In this document: one piece after another, positions 1 through 9,224 of the stretch
Position numbering within the stretch: position 1 is the first letter of the stretch
Layout of the letters: every line of letters begins with the position of its first letter
Source of the DNA: Pyxidicoccus trucidator
GTDB taxonomy: Bacteria > Myxococcota > Myxococcia > Myxococcales > Myxococcaceae
Assembly (NCBI RefSeq): GCF_010894435.1
Contig: NZ_JAAIXZ010000012.1
Coordinates: forward strand, 1 to 64,000
Direction of reading: 5' to 3'
DNA: 64,000 nucleotides
Translations under genes and position numbers: made by a program
Notes under the pieces: generated by a model
Told to the model about the DNA's origin: nothing
The model's database searches: none
What the model saw: the letters and a program-made list of their open reading frames with translations, nothing else

Positions 1-128
1 GCGCAGCGCAACGAGTCAGCGCGCCGAGGCCACTGGCGCGCACACGGACGGCGCGCTCCTCCCCGCCACCGCGTCCGCAACCCCATGCGATGAGGCCGCA
101 TACCCGCATCTCGCGCAGTTCAACTAGA

Positions 129-2186
129 ATGCGCCACATGCGACGCGTCCTGCTGCTCCTCCCCCTCCTCGCGCTTGCTGGCTGCAAGAAAGAGACTGCC
201 CAGGGTGCCGTGAAGGTCACGGTGACCTACGAGGGATTCAAACCCGGCTGCGTGCGGGTGCAGGCCCGGGACGCGGATGGGAAGGGTGAGCCGCTCTCCG
301 AGGACCTGGACGGCAAGGGCGGCCCCGAGGGCGGCTCGCTCATCGTGGCCGTGTTCCCCCAGGACGGCTGGGGCAGCACGATTCAGGTGGAGGCCCAGGC
401 CTTCGAGCGAATCTGCGCAGGGAATCCCGTGGTGAGCAGCTCACAGCGCGTCACGGTGGTAGCGGGCGAGGCGACTCCCGCGGCGCTGCAGCTGCTCGCG
501 ACGGACCACGACCAGGATGGCTACGTGTCCATCCGCACCGGTGGCTCGGACTGCAATGACGACGTGCCCGCCATCAATCCGGGCGTGACGGAAGAGCGCT
601 GCAACGGCGTGGATGACAACTGCAATGGCCAGTCGGACCGGGAGGAGCTCCGGCTGGAGCAGACGTGCACGGAGGGCACGGGCTGCGAGGGCGTGCGCCA
701 GTGTGGCGACAACGGCCGGGTGGTCTGCTCCGTGCCGAACGCCATCCTCGCGTACCCGGACGTGGACCGGGATGGACACGGGGACAAGAACGCCGAGGCC
801 CAGACCTTCTGCAGCGGGCTTCCGGTTGGCTACGTCACCGGCCCGAACGATGACTGCAACGACAACAGTGTCACCGTGTACGCTGGAGCGCCGGAGCTCT
901 GCGACGGCCTGGACAACGACTGCGACGAGGCCGAGGACGAGACCTTTCCCCAGCTCGGAACGGCGTGTACCGACCCGGCCAGCCAGTGCGCCGGGCAGTT
1001 CCAGTGCAACGGAACCAACAGCGTCACGTGTGTGGCGACCCAGCCCATTCCCACCTTGTACCCGGATGACGATGGCGACGGGTATGGGCGGAACAGTGAC
1101 GCGCAGCAGACGTGTGGGCAGCCAACGGGCACCTTCGTCAGTCAGGGTGGCGACTGCGATGACGGCAATCGCTTCAGGCACCCCAACCGAGCGGAGGTGT
1201 GTGACGGGCTCGACAATGACTGCGACAACCAGCCCGAGGCTGCCGCCGTGTGTCCGGCGGGCGCACCCGCCTGGCAGCAACGTACCGTGGGCCCGAGTTC
1301 CCGGTCGTGGCAGTCCGTCTTCACCTCGGCTTCAGGTGAAGTAGGGGTCGTGGGGCACTTCGACGCCCGCGCCAGGCTCTTGCCGGGGGGAACTACCTTT
1401 CAGGAAACGACGACCGGCTGCAACCCCACCAACAGCGGCTGGAACACCTTGTGGCTCGACGAGGCCAACAATGGCCGCGGCTATTTCGGCTCCGCCGGGG
1501 GACGGCTGGTCTATCAGGACACGACGAATCAGAACTGCGCCTCGCAGCTCGACATCGACCGTCCGGTCGAGAGTCTCGTCGGCATCAGGAATGGCGGCAG
1601 CCTCGAGCTTCACGGAGTCACCTCTCCAGCCGGCCTCGAAGTGAATGGCTCCACGTTCATCTGGAACGGTGGCACCGGCCTGACCTACGGCACCACGGGA
1701 GTGTCCCCGCTGTACGACGTCCACGGCGTCTCCCGCGCCGCGCTCTTCGCCGTGGGTGGTTACGACGCGGGCGTAGGGGCAGCTGAGCCGCGCATCTACC
1801 GCTTCAACGTGACAACCGGGCAGTGGCAGACGGAGAACGTGCAATCCATCCCCGGACTGGCCCGACTCAACGGCGTCTGGGTCGTCAACGAGAGGGTCGC
1901 ATTCGCCGTGGGCAACTCCAACTCCGTCCTGAGGTGGAATGGAACGAGTTGGAGCAAGATGGACTTTCCCGATGACAACGTGGAGAGCCTGACCTCCGTC
2001 ATCGCCTTCGGCGCCAACCTGGCCTACGCCACCGCGTATAACGGCCGCATCTACCGCTACAACGGCCAGCGCTGGGAGGAGGTCTTCGAGGACACGAGCC
2101 TCCGCATCAACGACATCGCGGGCACCAGCCCCGCGGACCTCTGGGTGGTGGGCGAAAATGGTGCCATCCTCCACTGGCCCCAGTGA
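129..2186 (+). CDS. MopE-like Asp-rich lipoprotein
   Basis: Probably an exported, metal-binding surface lipoprotein. The start at 129 gives a short basic N-terminus, a Leu-rich segment and a lipobox ending LALAGC followed by KK; an in-frame ATG at 138 is equally possible and neither has a clear ribosome site. The middle of the protein holds three copies of the Asp-rich MopE-type pattern: a calcium-like loop (DHDQDG, DVDRDG, DDDGDG) followed some 20-40 residues later by a CDGLDNDCD-type motif. The C-terminal half has short WxWNG-like repeats (RWNGTSW, RYNGQRW) that resemble beta-propeller blades. MopE-type repeats are known from methanotroph copper proteins and are very common in myxobacterial exoproteins. 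The ligand and role here are unknown. The gene stands alone, converging on the methyltransferase gene to its right. Confidence 0.8.
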   Translation: MRHMRRVLLLLPLLALAGCKKETAQGAVKVTVTYEGFKPGCVRVQARDADGKGEPLSEDLDGKGGPEGGSLIVAVFPQDGWGSTIQVEAQAFERICAGNPVVSSSQRVTVVAGEATPAALQLLATDHDQDGYVSIRTGGSDCNDDVPAINPGVTEERCNGVDDNCNGQSDREELRLEQTCTEGTGCEGVRQCGDNGRVVCSVPNAILAYPDVDRDGHGDKNAEAQTFCSGLPVGYVTGPNDDCNDNSVTVYAGAPELCDGLDNDCDEAEDETFPQLGTACTDPASQCAGQFQCNGTNSVTCVATQPIPTLYPDDDGDGYGRNSDAQQTCGQPTGTFVSQGGDCDDGNRFRHPNRAEVCDGLDNDCDNQPEAAAVCPAGAPAWQQRTVGPSSRSWQSVFTSASGEVGVVGHFDARARLLPGGTTFQETTTGCNPTNSGWNTLWLDEANNGRGYFGSAGGRLVYQDTTNQNCASQLDIDRPVESLVGIRNGGSLELHGVTSPAGLEVNGSTFIWNGGTGLTYGTTGVSPLYDVHGVSRAALFAVGGYDAGVGAAEPRIYRFNVTTGQWQTENVQSIPGLARLNGVWVVNERVAFAVGNSNSVLRWNGTSWSKMDFPDDNVESLTSVIAFGANLAYATAYNGRIYRYNGQRWEEVFEDTSLRINDIAGTSPADLWVVGENGAILHWPQ

Positions 2187-2192
2187 CGAGAC

Positions 2193-2960
2193 TCAGCGCC
2201 CCCGCCGCGCCACCACGAAGCGGCGGGTGAAGAGGAACGGCGTGCCCCGCTCGTGCTTCGGGTAGGACTGGCGCAGCAGCGGCCTCAGCGTGTCGAGGAA
2301 GGCCCGCCCTTCCTCCTGCCCCAGCGCCGCCAGCACCGGCCGCAGCGTGGTGCCCAGCAGCCACTCCAGCACCGCGTCCTCGCCCGGCAGCACGTGCAGG
2401 TACGCCGTCTCCCACGCGTCCACCGTCAGCCCCAGGCCGGACAGCAGCGCCTCGTACGTGGCGAGCGACTCCGCGTGTCCCCGGCGCACCGCTTCCAGCT
2501 TCGCGGCGAAGCGCGGTAACGCCCGCACCTCGTCGATGTGCCGGTGCGAGGGCGCCTCGAAGTTGGCCGGCACCTGGAAGGCCAGCACTCCTCCCGGGGC
2601 CAGCTTCGCCACCAGTCGCGCCAGCAGCGCATCATGCGCTGGCACCCAGTGCAGCGCCGCGTTGGAGACGAGCACGTCCAGCGGCGCGGGCGGCTCCCAG
2701 CCCGCGAGGTCCGCCACCTCGAAGCGCAGGGACTCGGGGGGCGGACGGCGGCGTGCCTCTTCCACCATGGCGTCGGACGAGTCCACGCCGTACACCCGCG
2801 CGTCCTTCCACCGCCCGGCCAGCACGCGCGTCAGGTCTCCCGTGCCGCAGCCCAGGTCCGCCACGTGCGCGGGCGCGTCCACGTCCACCCGCATCAGCAA
2901 TTCGAAGAAGGGACGCTTCCGCTCGTCCCGGAACTGCGAGTACTGCGTCGGGTCCCACAT
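2193..2960 (-). CDS. tam: Trans-aconitate 2-methyltransferase family protein
   Basis: Cytosolic SAM-dependent methyltransferase. It matches the Tam family, which methylates trans-aconitate, in its opening MWDPTQYSQFRDER, the SAM-binding motif I DLGCGTGDLTR, the acidic motif II end (YGVDSS) and SNAALHWVP. The reading frame can be extended to a GTG at 2969, but that GTG lies inside the AGGAGG ribosome site. The ATG at 2960 sits 9-10 bases after AGGAGG and is the better start, giving 255 residues, the normal family length. The stop is 6 bases from the end of the convergent MopE-like gene. The substrate is inferred from family resemblance only; related methyltransferases act on other small carboxylates. 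Confidence 0.82.
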   Translation of the reverse strand: MWDPTQYSQFRDERKRPFFELLMRVDVDAPAHVADLGCGTGDLTRVLAGRWKDARVYGVDSSDAMVEEARRRPPPESLRFEVADLAGWEPPAPLDVLVSNAALHWVPAHDALLARLVAKLAPGGVLAFQVPANFEAPSHRHIDEVRALPRFAAKLEAVRRGHAESLATYEALLSGLGLTVDAWETAYLHVLPGEDAVLEWLLGTTLRPVLAALGQEEGRAFLDTLRPLLRQSYPKHERGTPFLFTRRFVVARRGR

Positions 2961-3021
2961 GGCGGCCACCTCCTGGCGGTGCGGCTGACATCGCGCCAGG
3001 AGGTGTAGCGCACCGGGCTGC

Positions 3022-5436
3022 TCAGCGCTTCACTCGCAGCACCTGGAAGCCCCGGCCGGACGTACCGAAGCCGCGCACATTGTCCATCCGCACCACCAGG
3101 TCGCCCGAGGGCAACACGCCCCACACGTCCGCCAGGGCGAAGGCGGTGCTGCTCAGCCGCTCGTAGCGCAGCGCTTCGCGCCACGTCACCCCGTCCCCGC
3201 TCGTGAAGAGGCGGGCGTACACGTCACCGGGCGCGTGGATGTCTCCCGCGCTCGCCCAGCCCGTCCCCATGGCCCAGCCGCCCCCAGGCACCGGCAGGAG
3301 GGAGTATGCGGGGCCCGGCAATTCCAGCAGCGCGTCCACGCGGCCACTCGGGAAGAGGCGCAGCAGCTTCGGGTGCTCGGGCTCGTACAGCGTGGACTGG
3401 CCCAGCAGCAGCGAGCCGTCCGCCTGCACCCCACCCGCCACGCCGTTGGCCGCGTACCCTCCGAATATCGACGTCCAGTTGCGCCCGCCATCCGTCGAGC
3501 GGAGCACCGCCGACTGGCTCTTGCTGCTCCCCAGCGTGGCCCACAGCGCGCCCGTCGTCGGCTCCGTGAACAGCGAGTAGCCATGCCGGTGCGCCGTGAG
3601 GGTGGAGCGCACCGTCCACGTGGCCCCGCCGTCCGTGCTGGCCCACAGGCGTGTCGGCGCGTTGGCGGAAGTGAAGGTCTGGTACTCGAGGAAGAAGAAC
3701 GTGCTCCCCAGCTCCGCGAAGCTTCGCGGGCCGTAGGCGCGGTAGCTCCCCAGGCTCACCGCGTTGCCCCACGTGCGTCCCCCATCCGTGGAGCGCTGGA
3801 GTTGGTAGACGCCGCTGCGGCTCGCCACCGCCAGCAACGTGCCGTTCTTCATCGCGGCCACCACCCAGAGGTTGCCGCCATTCTGCCCGCGCGCCGTGAA
3901 GGTGCGCCCACCGTCCGTGCTCGCCACCAGGTTCGAGCGGCCGCCGTCGAGCGCCAGCGCGTACACCGTACCCGCGCCGTCCACCGCGAGCACCTCGTGC
4001 GTGGTGTTGGTGTGCACCGGCTCCAGCGTGAAGCTTCCCGACGTGCCTCCGTCCGGCGGAGGCGTTCCGCCGTCCGTGTCCGTGCCTCCGTCCGTGCCTG
4101 GGGTGCCTCCGTCGGTGCCCGTGCCCCCATCCGTGCCCGGCGTGCCACCGTCGGTGCCCGTGCCGCCATCCGTGCCCGGCGTGCCGCCATCACTCCCCGA
4201 GCCACCATCCGGCGTGCCGCCATCCGAGCCGCCATCCGGTGGAGGCTGTGGCGTCACGGAGAGCGCCACTCGGGACACGGTGCCCCACGAGGCGGCATCG
4301 GGCGCGTTGCCATAGAGGCACGGCACCTCGGTGCTCTCCGCGGGCAGCACGTCCACCGCGTTGAGGTAGCCCTTGAACGTCGTGTCTCCGTCCAGCGTCA
4401 CCGCGCTTCCGAGGACTCCGTCGCGCAGCACGCGGACGCGCAGCTCGTAGTGCTCGTTCAGCACGCGCATGCGGTTGTAGAAGACATACAGCGTGTCGCC
4501 GATGCGCGTGGTCGCCGCCTGCATGGCCCAGTCCGACGCGCCCTCCACCAGGAGGCGTGGCCCGAAGGACGTACCGTCGAAGTGCCGGTAGTAGAGGCGC
4601 TCCGTCTCGTCCTTGTAGACGAGGTCGATGCCGCCCTTCCCGTCCTCCACCGCGCTCAGCGCCGCGCCGTGGTAGATGCCGTCGGAGAACGCGTCGCGCA
4701 CCGGCGACCACGTGTCCAGCGGGTCCGAGTCGTTGCGCACGCGCAGCCGCGTGGGCTCGAAGCCGTCGTGCATGGCGTAGAAGAAGACGAGCTTCGTCCC
4801 CACGCTCAAGAGCCGCCCACCCCCGCGGCGCTTCACCTGGCCCAGGTTCGGCTGGCGTACGAAGGTGGCGCCCCCATCCGTGGACGCCGTCACCACCGCC
4901 GTGGAGCTGCCGTCCGGCTCCAGGCGGAAGGCCTGCACCCACAGCCGCCCGTGCGAGTCCCGCGCCAGCAGCGCCCGCGAGAAGCCCGTGCTGTCGTCCG
5001 GCGTGTCCAACACGCGCACCGCCGGCTGCGGCACCCACGTGTCCGAGCCCGACTGGTAGCGCCACCACTGGAAGTACACGTCGTGCCGGCGCGACGGCGC
5101 CAGGCTGGGGCCCTCGTACGAATAGACGAGCGCCACGTCCCGCCCCACCGCGAGCAGCTCCGCCCGGTCCGTGTGCGTCGGGTCCGACTGCACGTCCGCC
5201 ACGCGTCGCACGCTGCGAAGCGCGTCCTCGGAGCGGTAGAGCACCAGGCCCTTGCCGTCCCTGCCTCCGTGCTGGATGGCCACCAGCCACGTCGGCGGAC
5301 GCCCGGAACCTGTCTCGATGCGAACAATGTGACGCTGGGCCGGGAGCGTGAGGGCATTGCCCCCGCTCACCGGAACCAGCGATGTGCCGCCCGCCGCCAA
5401 CACCGTGGCGAGCAGGGCACCAGCCAGCCCCGTCAT
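3022..5436 (-). CDS. Secreted BNR/sialidase-like repeat protein
   Basis: Exported protein of about 804 residues. The ATG at 5436 follows GGAGG with a 9-base spacer and opens a signal peptide; a farther start at 5457 is less likely. Asp-box (BNR) repeats of the form STDGGxTF or STDGGxTW occur in both halves, as in sialidase-like beta-propellers. The two halves are joined by a Thr/Asp/Gly linker at about 4030-4240 made of repeated TDGGT and PGTDGG units, a low-complexity hinge common in myxobacterial exoproteins. No sialidase catalytic set (Arg triad, Tyr/Glu) can be assigned by eye, so enzymatic activity is not claimed. It could equally be a carbohydrate-binding or structural exoprotein. Confidence 0.75.
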   Translation of the reverse strand: MTGLAGALLATVLAAGGTSLVPVSGGNALTLPAQRHIVRIETGSGRPPTWLVAIQHGGRDGKGLVLYRSEDALRSVRRVADVQSDPTHTDRAELLAVGRDVALVYSYEGPSLAPSRRHDVYFQWWRYQSGSDTWVPQPAVRVLDTPDDSTGFSRALLARDSHGRLWVQAFRLEPDGSSTAVVTASTDGGATFVRQPNLGQVKRRGGGRLLSVGTKLVFFYAMHDGFEPTRLRVRNDSDPLDTWSPVRDAFSDGIYHGAALSAVEDGKGGIDLVYKDETERLYYRHFDGTSFGPRLLVEGASDWAMQAATTRIGDTLYVFYNRMRVLNEHYELRVRVLRDGVLGSAVTLDGDTTFKGYLNAVDVLPAESTEVPCLYGNAPDAASWGTVSRVALSVTPQPPPDGGSDGGTPDGGSGSDGGTPGTDGGTGTDGGTPGTDGGTGTDGGTPGTDGGTDTDGGTPPPDGGTSGSFTLEPVHTNTTHEVLAVDGAGTVYALALDGGRSNLVASTDGGRTFTARGQNGGNLWVVAAMKNGTLLAVASRSGVYQLQRSTDGGRTWGNAVSLGSYRAYGPRSFAELGSTFFFLEYQTFTSANAPTRLWASTDGGATWTVRSTLTAHRHGYSLFTEPTTGALWATLGSSKSQSAVLRSTDGGRNWTSIFGGYAANGVAGGVQADGSLLLGQSTLYEPEHPKLLRLFPSGRVDALLELPGPAYSLLPVPGGGWAMGTGWASAGDIHAPGDVYARLFTSGDGVTWREALRYERLSSTAFALADVWGVLPSGDLVVRMDNVRGFGTSGRGFQVLRVKR

Positions 5437-5565
5437 TCCTGTCCCCCTCCGTGTCAACTCCCCGGAGGGAAGCTAGGACGGGGGTGCAGGAACGGAAACC
5501 GGGTCAGAACAACCACACGGCCCCATACGCCGGGCCCGCCAGCCTGCCTGCCGCCCGGTACACGC

Positions 5566-5578
5566 CCCCTTCGAGGGG
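5566..5578 (-). terminator. Weak candidate terminator hairpin
   Basis: CCCCT-TCG-AGGGG forms a 5-bp stem with a 3-base loop just past the stop codon of the small lipoprotein gene. There is no T-run, so termination is only a possibility. Confidence 0.3.
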
Positions 5579-5599
5579 AGCGCGCCCGGGAGGAAGTGA

Positions 5600-6367
5600 C
5601 TACTTCGTGCGACGACGCTTGGTGCCGGCGTCCGGAGCCGCGGTGCCGGCGTCGGCGCCGCCCGTGTCCCCGCCCGTCAGGCCACCGTCAGCGGCGATGC
5701 CACCGTCGCCCACGCCGGCATCCGCGCCAGCCGCACCGGCGCGCTGCACCGGGGGCGGCGGGTTGACCAGCGCCAGCGAGCCGAGGAACTCGTCCGAGCC
5801 CGGCGCGCCGATGCTCGGGTTGTAGAGGACGAGCATGGTGTAGAGGCGCGGGCCCACCAGGTAGTTGCGCGCCTTCACCTCGCCGTTGGGCGAGGACACC
5901 GTGTAGGACTTGCCGGGGTAGCCGTCGAGCGTGATTTCCTGCTCGTTGCTGACGGTGCCCTTGAGCTGGTTGTTGAGGCCGTCGCGGCCCTCGTTGAGGA
6001 AGGCCTCCGGAGGACGGGCGGCGACGACCTTCTCCGGGTAGTCCGCGATGCTGACGGAGAAGATGACGCCTTCCGGAGTCTGGAGCGAGTACGCCGCCGT
6101 GGCCACGTCGCCCGCGGGAATCGTGACCTTCTGCCGCTGGACCTGGGGCTGGCCGGGCATCTTCACCGAGAAGCCCTCTTCCGCGTTCACCGGCGTGAGC
6201 TGGGAGGCCGGGTCGGGCGTCGGGCCCCCCGTGTCACCGCCCTCGTTGGGCAGCTCCTCAATCGTGGAGGTGGCTTGCTGATTGTCGGTCTTCTGCTGAC
6301 CGGCGCACGCGGCGGCAATCAGCGCGAGGGTGGCAACGGCGGCGAGGAGACGGGACAACGAGGGCAT
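5600..6367 (-). CDS. Hypothetical lipoprotein with Gly/Asp/Ala-rich tail
   Basis: Not recognised. The ATG at 6367 has AGGAAG 7 bases upstream and is preferred over the GTG at 6373. The protein (255 residues) starts with a signal peptide ending IAAACAG, a clear lipobox, then a Gln/Thr/Glu-rich linker. A compact domain of about 150 residues follows, with a hydrophobic core and the motifs EGFSVKMPG and DGYPGKSYTV, reminiscent of small periplasmic domains found beside transporters. The tail is rich in DAG and DGG and ends in KRRRTK. It lies downstream of the liv operon on the same strand, 162 bases beyond the livF stop, so it may have its own promoter. Confidence 0.7.
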   Translation of the reverse strand: MPSLSRLLAAVATLALIAAACAGQQKTDNQQATSTIEELPNEGGDTGGPTPDPASQLTPVNAEEGFSVKMPGQPQVQRQKVTIPAGDVATAAYSLQTPEGVIFSVSIADYPEKVVAARPPEAFLNEGRDGLNNQLKGTVSNEQEITLDGYPGKSYTVSSPNGEVKARNYLVGPRLYTMLVLYNPSIGAPGSDEFLGSLALVNPPPPVQRAGAAGADAGVGDGGIAADGGLTGGDTGGADAGTAAPDAGTKRRRTK

Positions 6368-6529
6368 GGGCACGCTTCCTAAGTGAGGTTGAACGCGGTG
6401 CGTCGATGGACGCTAGACGAACTGCTTGCCTGCTGACTACCCGAGATTGAGGGGCTTGCCAGTTTCATTGCGACTTCTGCCGTCGGGGAGCGTCAGCGGG
6501 AGGACGTACCAGGAAGTCCCCCCGCGCCC

Positions 6530-7285
6530 CTATTCGCCCAGGTACGCGCGGCGGACTTCGGGGCTCTCCAGCAGCGCCTTGCCGGGCCCGGCCATCGCCA
6601 CCTCGCCGGTCTCCAGCACGTAGCCATAGTGGGCGCAGTTGAGTGCCAGGTGGGCGTTCTGCTCCACCAGCAGCACGCTCACCCCCGTGGCGTTCACCTC
6701 GCGCAGGGTGCGGAAGATGGTCTCCGTCACCTGCGGCGCCAGGCCCAGCGAGGGCTCGTCCAGGAGCAGCAGCTGGGGCCGGCTCAGCAGCGCGCGGGCA
6801 ATGGCCAGCATCTGCTGCTCGCCGCCGGACAGCGTGCCCGCCATCTGCTTGCGGCGCTCCTTGAGCACCGGGAAGAGCGTGAAGCCCTTCTCCATGTCCT
6901 GCTGGATGGCGGCCGTGTCCTTGCGCAGGTACGCGCCCAGCTCCAGGTTCTCCTGCACGGAGAGGTTGGGGAACACGCCCCGTCCCTCCGGCGCGTGCGC
7001 CATGCCGCGCGGCACCAGCTGGTGCGCCTTGAGGGACGTGGTGTCCTTGCCCTCCAGCGTAATCCGGCCGGCGCTGGGCTTGAGCATGCCGCTCACCGCG
7101 CGCAGGGTGCTCGTCTTGCCCGCGCCGTTGGCGCCGATGAGGGCCACCACCTCGCCCTTGCCCACCGTCAGCGACACACCCCTGAGCGCCTGGATGGCGC
7201 CGTAGTGCACCTTGATGCCGTCCACCGTCAGCAGCGGCGGGAAGGACTGACGCTCCCCGAGCTTCTTCACCTGCGCCTCGCTCAC
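6530..7285 (-). CDS. livF: Branched-chain amino-acid ABC transporter ATP-binding protein LivF
   Basis: One of the two cytoplasmic ATPases of a LivKHMGF-type importer for leucine, isoleucine, valine or related amides. Walker A is GANGAGKT, the signature is LSGGEQQ and Walker B is LLLLDEPS, followed by LLVEQN with the switch region. At 251 residues it is a typical LivF, shorter than LivG. The GTG start overlaps the livG stop as GTGA, so translation is coupled. It is the last gene of a five-gene leftward operon. Family membership is certain; the exact solute is inferred from the family. Confidence 0.93.
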   Translation of the reverse strand: MSEAQVKKLGERQSFPPLLTVDGIKVHYGAIQALRGVSLTVGKGEVVALIGANGAGKTSTLRAVSGMLKPSAGRITLEGKDTTSLKAHQLVPRGMAHAPEGRGVFPNLSVQENLELGAYLRKDTAAIQQDMEKGFTLFPVLKERRKQMAGTLSGGEQQMLAIARALLSRPQLLLLDEPSLGLAPQVTETIFRTLREVNATGVSVLLVEQNAHLALNCAHYGYVLETGEVAMAGPGKALLESPEVRRAYLGE

Positions 7286-8163
7286 GCCGCCCCTCCGTGA
7301 CTCTCCAGGTAGCTGTCACCCAGGTACGCCTCGATGACCTTCCTGTCGCTGCGAACCTGCGCCGGAGCCCCCCGGGCAATCGTCTCGCCGTGGTCCAGCA
7401 CCGTAATCTGCTCGCAGATGCCCATGACCAGCTTCATGTCGTGCTCAATCACCAGCACGCCCAGCTGGAAGTCGTCCCGCAGCTTGCGGATGAGCACCAT
7501 GAGGTCCGCCTTCTCGCGGGTGTTCATGCCCGCCGCCGGCTCGTCCAGCAGCAGCACCCGGGGCTTCGTGCCCAGCGCGCGGGCAATCTCCAGCCGGCGC
7601 TGCTCGCCATAGGGCAGGTTGCGCGCCTCCTCGTCGCGGCGGTGGGACAGGCCCATGACCTCGAGGAGATGCTCCGCCTGGCGCGTCAGCTCGCGCTCCT
7701 CCGCCTGGAAGTGCGGGGTGAGCAGCAGCGCCCGCCACCAGTCGCGGTAGTTGGCGACCGCGCCCTTCAGCTTCCCGCCCACGCCCAGGTCGTGCGGGTG
7801 CAGCGCGCCCTGCGCCCGGCACGCCACCTTCACGTTGTCCAGCGCGGTGAGCGCGCGGAACAGACGGATGTTCTGGAAGGTGCGCGCCAGGCCCAGGTGG
7901 TTGATTTGATGCGGCTTGCGCCCGTTCACCCGCTGCCCCGCCACGCGCACCTCGCCCTTCGTGGGCTGGTACACGCCGGTGAGCACGTTGAACGCGGTGG
8001 ACTTGCCCGCGCCATTGGGGCCGATGAGGCCCAGCAAGTCCCCCTGGCGCACGGTGAGGGAGAAGTCCGTCAGCGCCTTGAGGCCGCCGAACTGGATGCT
8101 CACCCCGTCCGCCTGGAGCAGCGGGGCCCCGGCCTCTTGATTCGCCTGCACCGCCGCGCTCAC
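7282..8163 (-). CDS. livG: Branched-chain amino-acid ABC transporter ATP-binding protein LivG
   Basis: Second ATPase of the importer. Walker A is GPNGAGKS, the signature is the LivG-type LPYGEQRR in place of LSGGQ, and Walker B is VLLLDEPAAG followed by NTREK, a typical LivG feature. The frame is open to a GTG at 8193, but a GTG at 8163 overlaps the livM stop as GTGA, the same coupling seen at livF, and is taken as the start (293 residues). The C-terminus carries the Liv-type extension after the helical domain. Confidence 0.93.
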   Translation of the reverse strand: MSAAVQANQEAGAPLLQADGVSIQFGGLKALTDFSLTVRQGDLLGLIGPNGAGKSTAFNVLTGVYQPTKGEVRVAGQRVNGRKPHQINHLGLARTFQNIRLFRALTALDNVKVACRAQGALHPHDLGVGGKLKGAVANYRDWWRALLLTPHFQAEERELTRQAEHLLEVMGLSHRRDEEARNLPYGEQRRLEIARALGTKPRVLLLDEPAAGMNTREKADLMVLIRKLRDDFQLGVLVIEHDMKLVMGICEQITVLDHGETIARGAPAQVRSDRKVIEAYLGDSYLESHGGAA

Positions 8164-9224
8164 GACAGCCCCCTGCGCCGGCGCGGAATCCACCGCGGCA
8201 GCACGTCCCAGAGTTCCCGGGTGCCGAACAGGCCCTGCGGCCGCGACAGCATCAGCACCACCAGCAGCAGGCCGTAGATGGGCATGCGAATCTGGTCCAC
8301 CTTCTGCGCCAGGGTGCTCTCCGTGCCCAGCAGGTTGAACGCCGAGCGCAGCCCCTCCGGCAGCAGCGTGAGGAAGATGGCGGCGACGATGGCGCCCGTG
8401 GTGGAGCCCAGGCCTCCCAGCACCACCATGACGACGATTTCCATCGACTTCACGAAGGTGAAGGAGCCGGGGTTGATGATGGGCACGAAGTGGGCGAACA
8501 GCCCGCCGGCGATGCCCGCGAAGAACGAGGAGATGACGAACGAGCGGACCTTGTAGCCGGTGGTGTCCACGCCCATGGCCTCGGCGGCCACCTCGTCCTC
8601 ACGGATGGCCCACAGGCTGCGGCCATGGCTGGAGCCGGCGATGCGCCGCGCCACCAGCACCACCAGGAAGACCCAGAAGTACACCATGTAGGGGGTGGAG
8701 ACCTGGGGGATGCCGGACAGGCCCAGCGCGCGGCCGAACGCGTCCGTGTTCTGCACCACCACGCGGATGATTTCGCCGAAGCCCAGCGTGACAATCGCCA
8801 GGTAGTCGCCGCGCAGCCGCAGCGAGGGCAGGCCCACCAGGAAGCCACACGCCGCCGCGGCCAGGCCGCCCGCCAGCAGCGCCACGGTGAAGAACACCTG
8901 GTCGCTGACCGCCACCGGGAGGAAGGACAGCGCCACCTCCTTGAGGCTCAGCGACAGCACACCGGAGATGTACGCCCCCACCGCCATGAAGCCCGCGTGG
9001 CCGATGGAGAACTGGCCCGTCATCCCGTTCACGATGTTGAGGCTCACCGCGAGGATGATGTTCACCCCCATCACCGACAGGAGGTACACGGCGAAGGGGG
9101 ACTCGTTGAGCAGCCAGTGGAACGCGGCCAGCACGGGCAGCGCCACCAGCACGGGGAAGATGCCGCGAAGCCAGGGAGGCAGGACCGAGTCGGCCTCGGG
9201 AGCGCGAAGCGCCGGGGTCTCCAT
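8160..9224 (-). CDS. livM: Branched-chain amino-acid ABC transporter permease LivM
   Basis: Inner-membrane permease, about 354 residues and strongly hydrophobic, with eight or more membrane segments. It carries the LivM hallmarks SLNIVNGMTGQFSIGHAGF and LPSLRLRGDYLAIVTLGFGEI. Its ATG shares one base with the livH stop (TGATG), so the two permeases are coupled. It works with LivH as the membrane channel fed by the lipoprotein LivK and powered by LivG and LivF. Confidence 0.93.
   Translation of the reverse strand: METPALRAPEADSVLPPWLRGIFPVLVALPVLAAFHWLLNESPFAVYLLSVMGVNIILAVSLNIVNGMTGQFSIGHAGFMAVGAYISGVLSLSLKEVALSFLPVAVSDQVFFTVALLAGGLAAAACGFLVGLPSLRLRGDYLAIVTLGFGEIIRVVVQNTDAFGRALGLSGIPQVSTPYMVYFWVFLVVLVARRIAGSSHGRSLWAIREDEVAAEAMGVDTTGYKVRSFVISSFFAGIAGGLFAHFVPIINPGSFTFVKSMEIVVMVVLGGLGSTTGAIVAAIFLTLLPEGLRSAFNLLGTESTLAQKVDQIRMPIYGLLLVVLMLSRPQGLFGTRELWDVLPRWIPRRRRGLS

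Noticed and set aside
1-128. A gene at the left edge
   Set aside because: No ribosome site or coding pattern before the MopE-like gene; promoter signals not clear.
3235-5766. 843-codon plus-strand frame opposite the BNR protein
   Set aside because: Arg/Ala/His-rich composition with no motifs; shadow of the BNR gene.
6374-6529. Sigma-54 promoter in the gap between the lipoprotein and livF
   Set aside because: A CTGGCA-like -24 element occurs but no -12 TTGC at the right distance.
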